NCBI RefSeq assembly: GCF_963678545.1
Contig: NZ_OY782870.1
Location: 62,001-126,000, forward strand
Direction: 5' to 3'
Source of the DNA: an uncultured Methanomethylovorans sp.
Lineage (GTDB): Archaea; Halobacteriota; Methanosarcinia; Methanosarcinales; Methanosarcinaceae
DNA length: 64,000 nt
Below are positions 18,444-27,918 of this stretch, piece by piece. Both the position numbers and the translations under genes were made by a program. The notes below the pieces were generated by a model that searched no databases, was not told the origin of the DNA, and was given only the letters and a program-made list of their open reading frames with translations. Positions within the stretch are counted from its first letter, which is position 1. Each line of letters begins with the position of its first letter.

Positions 18444-19630
18444 TAGCGGCCTTGGAACACCCTATAAGCATTTCAGAATACCTATCTACAGAAGAGTTAC
18501 AGAAAATAAGAGAGTTTTCAAAGGACAAAGAAACTCCTTTTATCTTACTCAGTCGGAAGAAAATCGAACAAAGATACGATGAACTGAAGCATAATCTTCC
18601 TTTTGCCAAGATCTACTATGCAATGAAAGCGAACCCTGCTGAAGAAGTAGTGAGGCTGTTACACAAAAAAGGGTCTAATTTTGACGTGGCAACCATTTAT
18701 GAGATGGAAAAACTTCTCAGCATGGGAGTAAGCCCTGACATAATGAGTTACGGCAATACCATAAAAAAAGCTAAAGACATAAAAAAAGCCTATGAATATG
18801 GAGTAAGGCTTTTTGTTACAGATTCACTTAGCGACCTTAAAAAATTAGCTGCCAATGCACCAGGATCAAAAGTCTTTTTCAGATTACTCACTGAGAGTAA
18901 CGGAGCCGATTGGCCTCTTTCCAGAAAGTTTGGTGCACATACAGGTCAGATATATTCCCTTATCGTTGAAGCCAAAAAACTTGGCTTGATCCCATATGGA
19001 CTTTCCTTCCACGTAGGTTCCCAGCAAAGAGACATTGGGGAATGGGACCATGCCATATCACAGTGTAAATATCTATTTGATGATGTTAAGCGTTATGAAG
19101 GAATAGAACTGAAAATGGTAAATCTGGGAGGAGGATTACCCGCAAAATATCTTAATCCAACCAATAGCATCGAAAAATACGCTCAGATCATCACAAAGTA
19201 TTTGCATGAATATTTTGGAGAAGAATTACCGGAAATCCTGATAGAACCAGGTAGATACATAGCAGGAGATGCAGGCGTTATAATTACTGAAATTGTGCTC
19301 ATCTCAAAGAAATCTGATTCAAGCCAATATGAATGGGTTTATCTGGATGTAGGTAAGTTCGGAGGGCTTATAGAAACCTTAGATGAAGCAATAAAGTATC
19401 CGATCTTCTCTGAAAAAGGAAATAATGGCAGTGGCGGAAAAGAAGTGATCCTTGCAGGCCCCACATGTGACAGCATGGATATACTATATGAACATTTCAA
19501 ATACGAGTTGCCTAAAGATATAAAAGAAGGGGATAGGCTTTACATACTTACTACAGGAGCATACACATATACATACTGCTCAGTGGAGTTCAATGGGATA
19601 CCCCCAATAAAGGTATATATTATTGATTGA
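18440..19630 (+). CDS. PLP group IV decarboxylase (ornithine/lysine decarboxylase-like)
   Basis: The 396-aa enzyme has the alanine-racemase-fold PLP barrel: IYYAMKANP carries the PLP lysine (near residue 60), FHVGSQ and GGGLP shape the phosphate site, and EPGRYIAGDAG follows. GPTCDSMD near the C-terminus holds the second-subunit cysteine typical of eukaryotic-type ornithine decarboxylases rather than diaminopimelate decarboxylase. It probably makes putrescine or cadaverine; substrate choice cannot be read with certainty. It starts with GTG, overlapping the EamA stop. Confidence 0.85.
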   Translation: MIAALEHPISISEYLSTEELQKIREFSKDKETPFILLSRKKIEQRYDELKHNLPFAKIYYAMKANPAEEVVRLLHKKGSNFDVATIYEMEKLLSMGVSPDIMSYGNTIKKAKDIKKAYEYGVRLFVTDSLSDLKKLAANAPGSKVFFRLLTESNGADWPLSRKFGAHTGQIYSLIVEAKKLGLIPYGLSFHVGSQQRDIGEWDHAISQCKYLFDDVKRYEGIELKMVNLGGGLPAKYLNPTNSIEKYAQIITKYLHEYFGEELPEILIEPGRYIAGDAGVIITEIVLISKKSDSSQYEWVYLDVGKFGGLIETLDEAIKYPIFSEKGNNGSGGKEVILAGPTCDSMDILYEHFKYELPKDIKEGDRLYILTTGAYTYTYCSVEFNGIPPIKVYIID

Positions 19631-19661
19631 GAAAGGCTGAAAAGGATATGAGCTAAAAAAA

Positions 19662-19979
19662 TCATATCCTTTTGAACTTCACAGCAGTTCCATAAGCCAG
19701 CAATTCCGCGGCTCCTGACATGAGTTGTGATGTAGTGAAACGTATATTTACAATTGCATCAGCATCTAGTTTTTCTGCTTCTTCCACCATCCTTTGCATC
19801 GCTTCTTTTCTTGATTGGGACAATAGATCTGAATATCCTTTTAATTCTCCACCTACTATATTTTGGAGACCAGCAGCAATATCACTTCCTATATTCTTTG
19901 CACGTACCGTGTTGCCAAAAACTACTCCCAGAATATCCAGTTCCTTGCCATTAACATCATTAGTAGTAGTAATGATCAT
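19662..19979 (-). CDS. YbjQ/UPF0145 family protein
   Basis: A 105-aa protein starting at the ATG 19979 (MIITTTNDVNGKELD); a longer in-frame start is not conserved in type. It has the family's TVRAKNIGSDI and GYSDLLSQSRKEAMQRM segments and ends with DADAIVNIRFTTSQLMSGAAELLAYGTAV in the usual position. These proteins form ring-like oligomers of unknown function. It sits just downstream of the ABC permease genes on the same strand. Confidence 0.9.
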   Translation of the reverse strand: MIITTTNDVNGKELDILGVVFGNTVRAKNIGSDIAAGLQNIVGGELKGYSDLLSQSRKEAMQRMVEEAEKLDADAIVNIRFTTSQLMSGAAELLAYGTAVKFKRI

Positions 19980-20025
19980 ATTTTCACCTTTAGTATATAG
20001 GTGAAGCGTTCTATTTAAATTTGTT

Positions 20026-21258
20026 TCACTCATGCCTCAGTGCTTCTACAGGATCCATAGATGCTGCTTTGTTAGCAGGATATACGCCTGCAGTAAGACC
20101 TACAATGAAAGCTATCCCAAATCCCAAAAAAATTAAGTATACCGGGAAAATATGAGGAAGATTTAGAAAGCTTTCTACTAGATATGAACCTATAATACCC
20201 AGCAAAACCCCTAAAATACCTCCTAGCAAACCGACCATTGCGGACTCAACGATAAAAAGAGAAAGAATATCGTACTTATTGAAACCAAGAGATTTCATTA
20301 TTCCTATCTCCCTAGTACGTTCAGTTACTGTAACCAACATAATGTTCATAATGCCTATGGAACCCACTAACAAAGATATTAGGGCAACCATCGTAATCAG
20401 GATAGTAAGAGAATTGGCAAGAGTATTGAGTCGATCGATAATATCTGCCTGATTAAAGATTCTATATGGTTTTGCGTCCGGATTATTCAAATCCCTTGTG
20501 GGAACGCCAAGATGAAGAGCCAACCTTCGATCAACTTCATTGGAAACATTCCGTACTGATTCTGCACTGGCTGTTCTTGCCGTAAATGCACCATAATCAG
20601 TTGTATTGAGCAGTTCATTCATGATAGCAATGGGAATATAGATAGTAACATCGCGATCTGGCCCTCCTCCGACAAAAGTTGCCTTGTTCTTTTGGAGAAT
20701 ACCTTTGACTATAAACTTCTGAGTTACATTCGTACCATCTCTTCTTTTGAAGTTGATTTCTAGAGGGTTTTTTATAGAGATGTTTTTGTCAAACTTAGTG
20801 TTGGCCACATCATTGCCCAGTACAGCCACATATTTATCTTTGTCAGTAAGAAAAGAACCGACCTCTAATTGCAGATTGGAAATGTCTTGTTCATCAGCAG
20901 TAACCCCCTGAATACTAATCTGCCTTTTTGATGAAAGATATGTAACCTCTTCAGTCTGTCCTTTGGCAGGGGACACGCCATCAATACCAGGAGTATTTTT
21001 GATGACGTTAAGTTCCTTGTCAAAGAAAATATTCACATCCTGGCTGTAGATAATAATAAAATTTGACCCCTGAGTTCCCAGTTCATCTGTAAAGAACTGA
21101 TTGAAGCTAGCACCCAATGAAACATTTGCCACCACGGCTGCAACACCTATGATGATACCCAAAGCTGTGAGAGCTGAGCGTAGCTTAGCATTCCCAATGC
21201 TTCCCATTGCGAATTTAATAGACTCCTTTATGCTCAGCATTTTCCAACTCCAGTTCAT
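20026..21258 (-). CDS. MacB-like ABC transporter permease (copy 2 of minus-strand system)
   Basis: A 410-aa FtsX/MacB permease: one N-terminal helix (SALTALGIIIGVAAVVANVSL), a large extracytoplasmic MacB_PCD domain (about residues 50-270), and three C-terminal helices with SIGIMNIMLVTVTERTREIG, a family hallmark, ending PANKAASMDPVEALRHE. It is a close paralogue of the gene immediately upstream, whose stop overlaps its ATG region by one base. Together with the ATPase and the anchored beta-protein it forms a four-gene export or mechanotransmission system. Confidence 0.92.
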   Translation of the reverse strand: MNWSWKMLSIKESIKFAMGSIGNAKLRSALTALGIIIGVAAVVANVSLGASFNQFFTDELGTQGSNFIIIYSQDVNIFFDKELNVIKNTPGIDGVSPAKGQTEEVTYLSSKRQISIQGVTADEQDISNLQLEVGSFLTDKDKYVAVLGNDVANTKFDKNISIKNPLEINFKRRDGTNVTQKFIVKGILQKNKATFVGGGPDRDVTIYIPIAIMNELLNTTDYGAFTARTASAESVRNVSNEVDRRLALHLGVPTRDLNNPDAKPYRIFNQADIIDRLNTLANSLTILITMVALISLLVGSIGIMNIMLVTVTERTREIGIMKSLGFNKYDILSLFIVESAMVGLLGGILGVLLGIIGSYLVESFLNLPHIFPVYLIFLGFGIAFIVGLTAGVYPANKAASMDPVEALRHE

Positions 21259-22472
21259 TAATGCCTTAAAGCCTCTACGGGATCCATTTTGGCAGCCTTG
21301 TTAGCAGGATATAGACCAGCTACCAATCCCACAATGATTGATACTATAAATCCCATGAGGATCTGCATCATGGGAAAAACATTCGGAAGATTTAGAACAC
21401 TATTCACAACATACGCACCAAGAATACCCATTATTATGCCCAGAACCCCACCTATGATGCTCACTACTGTGGATTCTATCAGAAAAATAAAGAGTATATC
21501 CCTTTTAGTATAACCAAGAGACTTCATCAGACCAATCTCCTTGGTCCTTTCTGTGACAGTAACAAGCATTATATTCATTATACCAATGGATCCGACTATC
21601 AAAGATATCAAAGCCACTGAAGTCAAAAGTGAAGTAAGAGCAGCAGATAATTGATCTGTTTGTTGCAAAATCTCCAGTTGATCAACCAATACATACGGCT
21701 TTGTATCAGGATTATTAAATTCTCTTGAAGGTACTCCCAAACTTCGGCCAAGATTCCTGTCGATGCCATCACGGGTAGCCTTCACAACATCAAGACTTGC
21801 CGCTTTTACAAAGAAACCGCCATAGTCCTTTTCTCCCAATATACTATTCATTGTACTTAGCGGGATAAATATGCGTACGTTAGGTTCTACACCTGTCTGC
21901 ACGAAAGCAGTAGTCGGATTCTTTATTATCCCTTTGACTATGAATTTCTGGATAACGACGCCACCATCCTGTTTTCTGAAAGTGATCTCAATAGGATTGT
22001 TTATAGAAATATTTCTGTCGAACTTTGTATTAGCCACATCTGACCCCAGTACAGCTACATAATTATCCTGGTCACTAAGAAAAGTACCTGACTCCATATT
22101 CAGGTTTGCTACTTGCTCATAATCTTGTGTAACTCCCTGGATATCAATCTGCCTCGATGTGGAAACATAAGTAACCTTCGCCATCTGCTGTTTGATTGGA
22201 GATACACTAACTACACCAGGGGAATTTTTAATCACATGAAGCTGATTTTCAAAAAATACATTGACATTTTGACTGGTAACTACTATAAAATTAGAACCCA
22301 CAGCTCCAACCTCATTGGTGAAAAATTGGTTGAAACTAGCTCCCAATGATACATTAGCTATCACAGCAGCAACACCAATTACAATGCCCATAGTAGTAAG
22401 AGCAGAACGCATTTTAGAACTACTTATACTTCCAAGTGAGAGTTCCACAGACCTTGAAAGACTAATCATCAA
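21258..22472 (-). CDS. MacB-like ABC transporter permease (copy 1 of minus-strand system)
   Basis: A 404-aa permease with the same layout as its downstream paralogue: SALTTMGIVIGVAAVIANVSL helix, periplasm-like domain, and a C-terminal three-helix block beginning SIGIMNIMLVTVTERTKEIG. The two copies keep almost identical termini and diverge most in the extracytoplasmic domain, suggesting a heterodimeric channel. It lies 10 bp downstream of the anchored beta-protein gene. Confidence 0.92.
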   Translation of the reverse strand: MMISLSRSVELSLGSISSSKMRSALTTMGIVIGVAAVIANVSLGASFNQFFTNEVGAVGSNFIVVTSQNVNVFFENQLHVIKNSPGVVSVSPIKQQMAKVTYVSTSRQIDIQGVTQDYEQVANLNMESGTFLSDQDNYVAVLGSDVANTKFDRNISINNPIEITFRKQDGGVVIQKFIVKGIIKNPTTAFVQTGVEPNVRIFIPLSTMNSILGEKDYGGFFVKAASLDVVKATRDGIDRNLGRSLGVPSREFNNPDTKPYVLVDQLEILQQTDQLSAALTSLLTSVALISLIVGSIGIMNIMLVTVTERTKEIGLMKSLGYTKRDILFIFLIESTVVSIIGGVLGIIMGILGAYVVNSVLNLPNVFPMMQILMGFIVSIIVGLVAGLYPANKAAKMDPVEALRH

Positions 22473-22482
22473 TGTAGCTCCT

Positions 22483-23751
22483 TTATACCTTTTTTCTGCG
22501 CCTGTACATTATATAAGCTGCAGGTGCCAATATCAGCACCAGTAATAGAAGAACTATAGTACTGGTATTGCTTCCCTGTTTAATAGTAACCAGTGCAACG
22601 GGATGCGTTGCTACGATATCTTCATGGCTATTCATTCCATTTCTGAAATTAGCAGTGAGTGTCAGCTGCCTGGGAGAAGTCAAATTACCTGAAATATCTT
22701 CCGCATCTACCTCAATGGTGTACAATTCATCAGCTCCCATGGAACCAATGAAATACTCACTTGGAGAAAATTCTACACCATCGGCCATTAGTTTAACGCT
22801 TACAGCAGAAATGGGATTTGGACGGATATTAGCAACATCAAACTGAAGAGTGCCTTTTCCATTCTCAAGTTTAAGGGGTTTTGAAGGGATAATACGAACG
22901 GAAGATGAATCAACTCTAACAGGAATGCGCCAGTTGTTATTAAAGGAATAGGAATTACCTATTATGGAAAAGTCCAGGAAATAAGTGCCATCTGAAACAT
23001 TGTCAGCTATTTCTATATTGTATGTAAGAGGAAGGGATTCTCCTGGACCTAGCACACCGTTACCGGTATAACTGTTTGTTGTTACTGTTATTCCATCAGT
23101 TCCTGTGAGAGTGGCAGATTGTACTCTTGCATTGGTATCAAATGTTTCCCCACCCACAGTAACAGAATAAGATGTAGCACTGTTCTTAAGGACAATTGCA
23201 ATTGTTCCCTTGTCACCTGGCATGAATACCTGAGGATCCATAATGGGAATACCATCAAGTTCAATATTGCCTTTGCTATCAGAAGTAATAGAACCTACCT
23301 GGAGATCAAAAGTTTCTTTGAACCATGCACCGTCCTTTTTAGACTGGTAAAGGATATCAAAGGAAGCATTTCCCACTTTAGCATTGTTATCCACATACAA
23401 CCTATACTCATGTACTGCAGCACTTTCAGGCCCAAGAATACCAATATTTACAAGAGCATTGCTCTTTGAATCAAGAGAAAGAGGGTATTCAGGCGCCAAT
23501 TCAATAGAAAGATCATCTGTTTTTCCTGAGCCTGAATTCTCGACCTTTACCCAAACGTCTACATATTTACCAATATCTGCAGGCACTGGTTCATATTTAA
23601 GGATGCTCACTTTCAAATAGGACCCTTCATTAGCTGAAAAAGTGCCAGTTGATGATGTAAGAGAACTTATTGCTCCTGAAACTGTATTAATTGATAATAT
23701 GAATACAGCCATTAGAAAGCAAATATTCTTCAACGACTTATTATTGGCCAT
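22483..23751 (-). CDS. Membrane-anchored CARDB/NEW3-like surface protein of the ABC system
   Basis: The 422-aa protein has a signal peptide (NICFLMAVFILSINTVSGA), several immunoglobulin-like CARDB/NEW3 beta-domains with repeated phrases such as VWVKVENSGSGKTDDLSIEL and LGPGESLPLTYNIEIADN, and a C-terminal membrane helix followed by basic residues (VLILAPAAYIMYRRRKKV). It would sit outside the membrane, anchored at its C-terminus. It lies between the ATPase and permease genes and has a counterpart in the plus-strand system, so it is probably an accessory exporter component; its ligand is unknown. Confidence 0.85.
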   Translation of the reverse strand: MANNKSLKNICFLMAVFILSINTVSGAISSLTSSTGTFSANEGSYLKVSILKYEPVPADIGKYVDVWVKVENSGSGKTDDLSIELAPEYPLSLDSKSNALVNIGILGPESAAVHEYRLYVDNNAKVGNASFDILYQSKKDGAWFKETFDLQVGSITSDSKGNIELDGIPIMDPQVFMPGDKGTIAIVLKNSATSYSVTVGGETFDTNARVQSATLTGTDGITVTTNSYTGNGVLGPGESLPLTYNIEIADNVSDGTYFLDFSIIGNSYSFNNNWRIPVRVDSSSVRIIPSKPLKLENGKGTLQFDVANIRPNPISAVSVKLMADGVEFSPSEYFIGSMGADELYTIEVDAEDISGNLTSPRQLTLTANFRNGMNSHEDIVATHPVALVTIKQGSNTSTIVLLLLVLILAPAAYIMYRRRKKV

Positions 23752-23759
23752 TGTACCAC

Positions 23760-24458
23760 CTAACTATTTTCAATTATACCGTCTTTTAGATGAACTACTC
23801 TATCAGCATAACCTGCAAGATTTGCATCATGTGTAATCATCACTATTGTTCTTCCCATACCGTTAAGATCTTTGAAAATCTTCATGATCTCCTCGCCGGT
23901 CTTAGAATCGAGATTACCAGTTGGTTCGTCGGCAAGTATAAGAGATGGATCATTGATAAGAGCCCTCGCTATAGCTACCCTTTGCTGCTGGCCTCCCGAA
24001 AGTTCCGTAGGCTTATTGTAACGACGATCAGCCAAACCAACGAGGCTTATGAGGTCTTCGGCTTTCTTTCTGGGATTTACACCCTCTTTGACATTAGCAT
24101 AAGTTGGAAGTAACACGTTTTCTAAAGCAGACAACCTGGGTATCAGACTGAAGTTCTGAAAAACAAAACCTATTTCAAGACCCCTCAACTTAGCAAGCTC
24201 GGCATCAGATATCAGATTAATATCTTTGTTCATGATAAGCACTTGACCACATGTAGGCCTATCAAGACAACCGATCATATTCATCAAAGTACTTTTTCCT
24301 GAACCAGAAGGACCCATGATAGCTACAAACTCACCTCTAAGAACTTTGAGGTTTATGCTTTTAAGAATCTGCATTTCTGTTTCTGCCAACCAGTAGCTCT
24401 TGCAAAGAGCTCTTAACTCTATAATAGGAGAGAGATCATCTACCTTAAACTCTTTCAC
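23760..24458 (-). CDS. ABC transporter ATPase (MacB/LolD type), minus-strand system
   Basis: A 232-aa ATPase with Walker [11 protein letters not shown] (near residue 52), Q-loop [21 protein letters not shown], signature [15 protein letters not shown], Walker [13 protein letters not shown] and switch histidine ITHD. It heads the ATPase-surface protein-permease-permease operon. The 190-bp spacer to the divergent Yip1-like gene contains TATA-like elements for both directions, including TTTATATGAG near 24617 for the plus strand. Confidence 0.95.
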   Translation of the reverse strand: MKEFKVDDLSPIIELRALCKSYWLAETEMQILKSINLKVLRGEFVAIMGPSGSGKSTLMNMIGCLDRPTCGQVLIMNKDINLISDAELAKLRGLEIGFVFQNFSLIPRLSALENVLLPTYANVKEGVNPRKKAEDLISLVGLADRRYNKPTELSGGQQQRVAIARALINDPSLILADEPTGNLDSKTGEEIMKIFKDLNGMGRTIVMITHDANLAGYADRVVHLKDGIIENS

Positions 24459-24648
24459 ATCGAACCCACTTTTAACATCTTAACACACAATAAATAGAAT
24501 TTATAAAACTTACATATACATTTCAAGTACAAAAATAAATTGACTCAAACCTATATATACTGTTGGCAAAAACATTTTTCATCGAAATCAGAGTAAGTCT
24601 TAAAAACGATGTTCTGCTTTTATATGAGTATTACTAGAGGTTTCAAAT

Positions 24649-25281
24649 ATGCTGGAAGTTCTTATGAATCCAGGTAAGTTCTTTGAGAAGAAACTCAAAG
24701 AAGAAATTGACTTAAAGCCACCTTACGCTATAATTAGTACACTGTCGCTTCTGACCGTCATAACTGCTTTTGTCATGATGGAAGAGCTGATGAACAGTTT
24801 ATTCAACGGTATACCCATAAACGCTCAAAGAACTATAATAGCAATGGGTCTCATAACCGTAATGATAACTGTTGTTATAGAATGGGGAATTATAAGTGGT
24901 GCATTCTATACTGTTTCATTACTCTTTGAAGGGAAAGGAGATTTTAAAAGAGTTATTGAGTTTGTAGCATATGGGTTTATTCCATCTATATTAAGTTCAG
25001 CAATTGCCCTTGTATTCCTAATATACATGAGTCTATTTGTAGATATTTCCACAAGTGATCCACATGCCATAGAAACGGCTATACTCTCAAATCCTTATAT
25101 AATACTAGCTAATATCACTAGCATTATTCTGAGCCTATGGAGTGCGAATATATGGGTATTTGCTATGATACATTCCCGAAATCTTACAGTTAAGAACGCT
25201 CTAATTACTGTCGGAATACCAATGGTAATGTACCTGATATATATGCTATATACACTGTATCAAGCACTACGCATATCATAA
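24649..25281 (+). CDS. Yip1 domain membrane protein (paralogue 1)
   Basis: A 210-aa protein with about five membrane helices. It begins MLEVLMNPGKFFEKKLKEE, a typical prokaryotic Yip1 start, and contains FEGKGDFKRVIEFVAYGFIPSI and SANIWVFAMIHSRNLTVKNA. A GAGG ribosome site precedes the ATG. It is duplicated by the next gene and lies between two ABC export systems, suggesting a shared membrane role; function is unknown. Confidence 0.85.
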   Translation: MLEVLMNPGKFFEKKLKEEIDLKPPYAIISTLSLLTVITAFVMMEELMNSLFNGIPINAQRTIIAMGLITVMITVVIEWGIISGAFYTVSLLFEGKGDFKRVIEFVAYGFIPSILSSAIALVFLIYMSLFVDISTSDPHAIETAILSNPYIILANITSIILSLWSANIWVFAMIHSRNLTVKNALITVGIPMVMYLIYMLYTLYQALRIS

Positions 25282-25354
25282 CAAATAAATACTAAAGTCG
25301 AGAAAATAGGTCTACCTTACAAATTACATATTTGCTTAAATATGAGGTTAAATT

Positions 25355-25978
25355 ATGCTGGAAGTCCTTACAAATCCTAGTGAATTCTTTGAGAATAAAA
25401 TGAAACAAGAAGCTGATTTTAAGCCACCAGTGATGATTATAGGGATAATGGCCATAATATCAGCGATCAGTGCCTATATAGTGGCAAGCACGATAATAGG
25501 AAGCCTGCCAAGTGATGCTGCAAGTTTTGCACAGATAGGTATGATCATTGGTGCGATATTTGCTATTATAGTTGTATTCATAATGTGGGCGATATACAGT
25601 GGGATCTTTTACCTGCTCTCAATGGTATTTGGGGGACAAGGGAATTTCAAAAGAGTTCTTGAGTTTGTTGCATATGGATTCCTGCCTTCGATACTTGGTT
25701 CCTTGATAACCCTCATACTAACAAGCAAAGCCTACTCTTCACTAGATTTTTCCATAAGCGATCCAACACTTCTGCAAAAAGCTATACTTTCTAATCCTTA
25801 CATAATGGCTTCCAGTGTCATAGGCATAATCCTAACATTATGGAGTGCAAACATATGGGTATTCGCGATGATACATTCCAGAAATCTTACAGTGAAAAAT
25901 GCCCTCCTCACTGTAGGAATACCAATAGGACTCTATCTGATCTACACAGTATATAATTTGTATCAAGCATTAAGTTAA
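25355..25978 (+). CDS. Yip1 domain membrane protein (paralogue 2)
   Basis: A 207-aa paralogue of the preceding gene, with the same start (MLEVLTNPSEFFENKMKQE) and the same conserved segments GQGNFKRVLEFVAYGFLP and SANIWVFAMIHSRNLTVKNA. The near identity of these segments against divergent helices points to tandem duplication. It is 23 bp ahead of the anchored surface protein gene and probably co-transcribed with it. Confidence 0.85.
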   Translation: MLEVLTNPSEFFENKMKQEADFKPPVMIIGIMAIISAISAYIVASTIIGSLPSDAASFAQIGMIIGAIFAIIVVFIMWAIYSGIFYLLSMVFGGQGNFKRVLEFVAYGFLPSILGSLITLILTSKAYSSLDFSISDPTLLQKAILSNPYIMASSVIGIILTLWSANIWVFAMIHSRNLTVKNALLTVGIPIGLYLIYTVYNLYQALS

Positions 25979-26001
25979 TCAAATGAAAAAAACTGATATT
26001 C

Positions 26002-27204
26002 ATGAGAACAATCATACTTTTATGTGTTCTACTGACTCTTTTCTTGCCATATGCAAGTGCTGATACTGAGATCCGACCTACAATCACAGTGAATTACTCG
26101 ATTGAGCCTGGTGTATTAATGCCAGGGGATACAGGAACAGTAACCATAGAACTTAGAAACATGGCTTCAGGGGAAGTGTACGTCCAGGAGGACGATGAAA
26201 CTTTCGATATGAATGCCTATATAGCAAGTGCTACTCTTGAGGGAAATAAAGCTATTAATATCCTGGATGGAATGCAGACAGATGTGGGATTACTGGGACC
26301 TGGGGATTATATAAGGCTCACTTTCAACATACAGGCGAATGAGAATGCTACCAATGGCATGCATTTTCTGGAGCTGGAAGTTGTAGGTGGCAGTGATATG
26401 TATAATCTTAACTACAGGATACCTGTAAAAGTTGATGACAGGGACTTGAAGATAATCGTATCCGATATGCCTCCCACGCTTATGAAAGAATATTCAACGA
26501 TAAACGTGGAGGTAGTCAACCTGAGACCTAATGATATTACAGGTGTTATTGTCACTCCGAAAGGAAACGATATTGTATTCTTCCCTGCTAATGTCTTTGT
26601 AGGTACCATCAATGGAGGAAATAAGTCCACAGCGACATTTACCTTGAACACCATGACATCCACCAAAGGCAACAAAGAAATGCAATTCTCTACTACATAT
26701 TTCAATGGGGATAACCTGCATACATCATCTGATACGAACTACAACATAGAAGTGGTGGACCAGTCCGCACTTATACTGTCGTCCCTAGAGATAGAAAGTA
26801 CCAGAAATGTGTACAGCATTACAGGAGACATCAATAATTTCGGAACCACAGACGCAAAAAATGTCATGATATCTGTAATGGCAACTGATAATGTCACACC
26901 TGTGCAACCATATGAAAAGTACTTTGTAGGCACCTTGGAAAGTGATGATTTCAGCAGTTTCGAACTGTCTGCTTCCACACAGGGAAGCAATGTAGAAGCA
27001 ATACCCTTGCTAATAGAGTTCAGAAATACCAACAATGCTTATGCATATATAAATGAGAACATTTCCATAGAGAAGGGAACAGTTCCAGTATCAAATGATA
27101 GTGGAGGGATGTCCTTTTTGGTGATTGGTCTTGTTGGAGTTATATGTATTGCAGTATTAGGCATTATAACATATTCCTGGAAAAAGCGTAAAAACTCAGA
27201 GTGA
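26002..27204 (+). CDS. Membrane-anchored CARDB/NEW3-like surface protein, plus-strand system
   Basis: A 400-aa protein with a signal peptide (TIILLCVLLTLFLPYASA), immunoglobulin-like domains (PGVLMPGDTGTVTIELRN; VGLLGPGDYIRLTFNIQA) and a C-terminal helix (FLVIGLVGVICIAVLGIITY) ending in lysines. It is similar in plan to the minus-strand surface protein: a matching GDTGT/GDKGT segment, an xVGGxxxDMN/DTN region and an LGPG turn. It is followed directly by an ABC ATPase, so it is likely the accessory protein of that exporter. Confidence 0.85.
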   Translation: MRTIILLCVLLTLFLPYASADTEIRPTITVNYSIEPGVLMPGDTGTVTIELRNMASGEVYVQEDDETFDMNAYIASATLEGNKAINILDGMQTDVGLLGPGDYIRLTFNIQANENATNGMHFLELEVVGGSDMYNLNYRIPVKVDDRDLKIIVSDMPPTLMKEYSTINVEVVNLRPNDITGVIVTPKGNDIVFFPANVFVGTINGGNKSTATFTLNTMTSTKGNKEMQFSTTYFNGDNLHTSSDTNYNIEVVDQSALILSSLEIESTRNVYSITGDINNFGTTDAKNVMISVMATDNVTPVQPYEKYFVGTLESDDFSSFELSASTQGSNVEAIPLLIEFRNTNNAYAYINENISIEKGTVPVSNDSGGMSFLVIGLVGVICIAVLGIITYSWKKRKNSE

Positions 27205-27215
27205 AAGGGTCAGCT

Positions 27216-27911
27216 ATGCAAGATCCTATAGTCCAACTCACTAGTGTGAAGAAAATCTATAAGCTTGGAACAAGCCGGATACATGCTCTAAACGGTGTCG
27301 ACCTTTCGATTGAGAAGGGAGATTTTGTAACAATAATGGGATCTTCAGGTTCTGGAAAATCCACTATGCTCAATCTTATTGGATGCCTTGATCAGCCCAC
27401 AGAAGGAACGGTCAAGATAAATGGAACTGATCTTTCTTTGCTAAACGATGACCAACTAACAGAAATCCGCAGAAACAATATAGGATTCATATTTCAGCAG
27501 TTCAATCTGATACCCACTCTCACTGCTATAGAGAACGTAGAAATGCCTATGATATTTGCGAGGATACCTGAAAAAGAGAGAAGTCAAAGAGCAATGGAAT
27601 TTTTAAGAAGAGCAAATCTTGGACCTGAATTTGCAGAACATAAACCCAGTGAACTTTCTGGAGGCCAGCAACAAAGAGTTGCCATTGCCCGGGCACTGGC
27701 AAATTCCCCACCTATTTTGTTAGCAGATGAGCCCACTGGTAACCTTGATACAAAAACCGGTAATAGTGTGATGGAACTCCTCAGAGAACTAAATTCTCAA
27801 GGAACCACGGTTATTGTAGTCACCCACGACCCAAAGATAGCATCGTATGCAAATACAAATATTGTCCTAAGGGACGGTGAGATCATTGAAGCTTCAGAGG
27901 AAGTATTTTAG
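27216..27911 (+). CDS. ABC transporter ATPase (MacB/LolD type), plus-strand system
   Basis: A 231-aa ATPase with Walker [12 protein letters not shown]-loop [21 protein letters not shown], signature [15 protein letters not shown], Walker [13 protein letters not shown] and VTHD. I prefer the ATG at 27216, preceded by AAAGGG; a GTG at 27201 overlapping the previous stop is possible. It is coupled to the permease gene, whose long frame overlaps its 3' end. Confidence 0.95.
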   Translation: MQDPIVQLTSVKKIYKLGTSRIHALNGVDLSIEKGDFVTIMGSSGSGKSTMLNLIGCLDQPTEGTVKINGTDLSLLNDDQLTEIRRNNIGFIFQQFNLIPTLTAIENVEMPMIFARIPEKERSQRAMEFLRRANLGPEFAEHKPSELSGGQQQRVAIARALANSPPILLADEPTGNLDTKTGNSVMELLRELNSQGTTVIVVTHDPKIASYANTNIVLRDGEIIEASEEVF

Positions 27912-27918
27912 AAGTAAT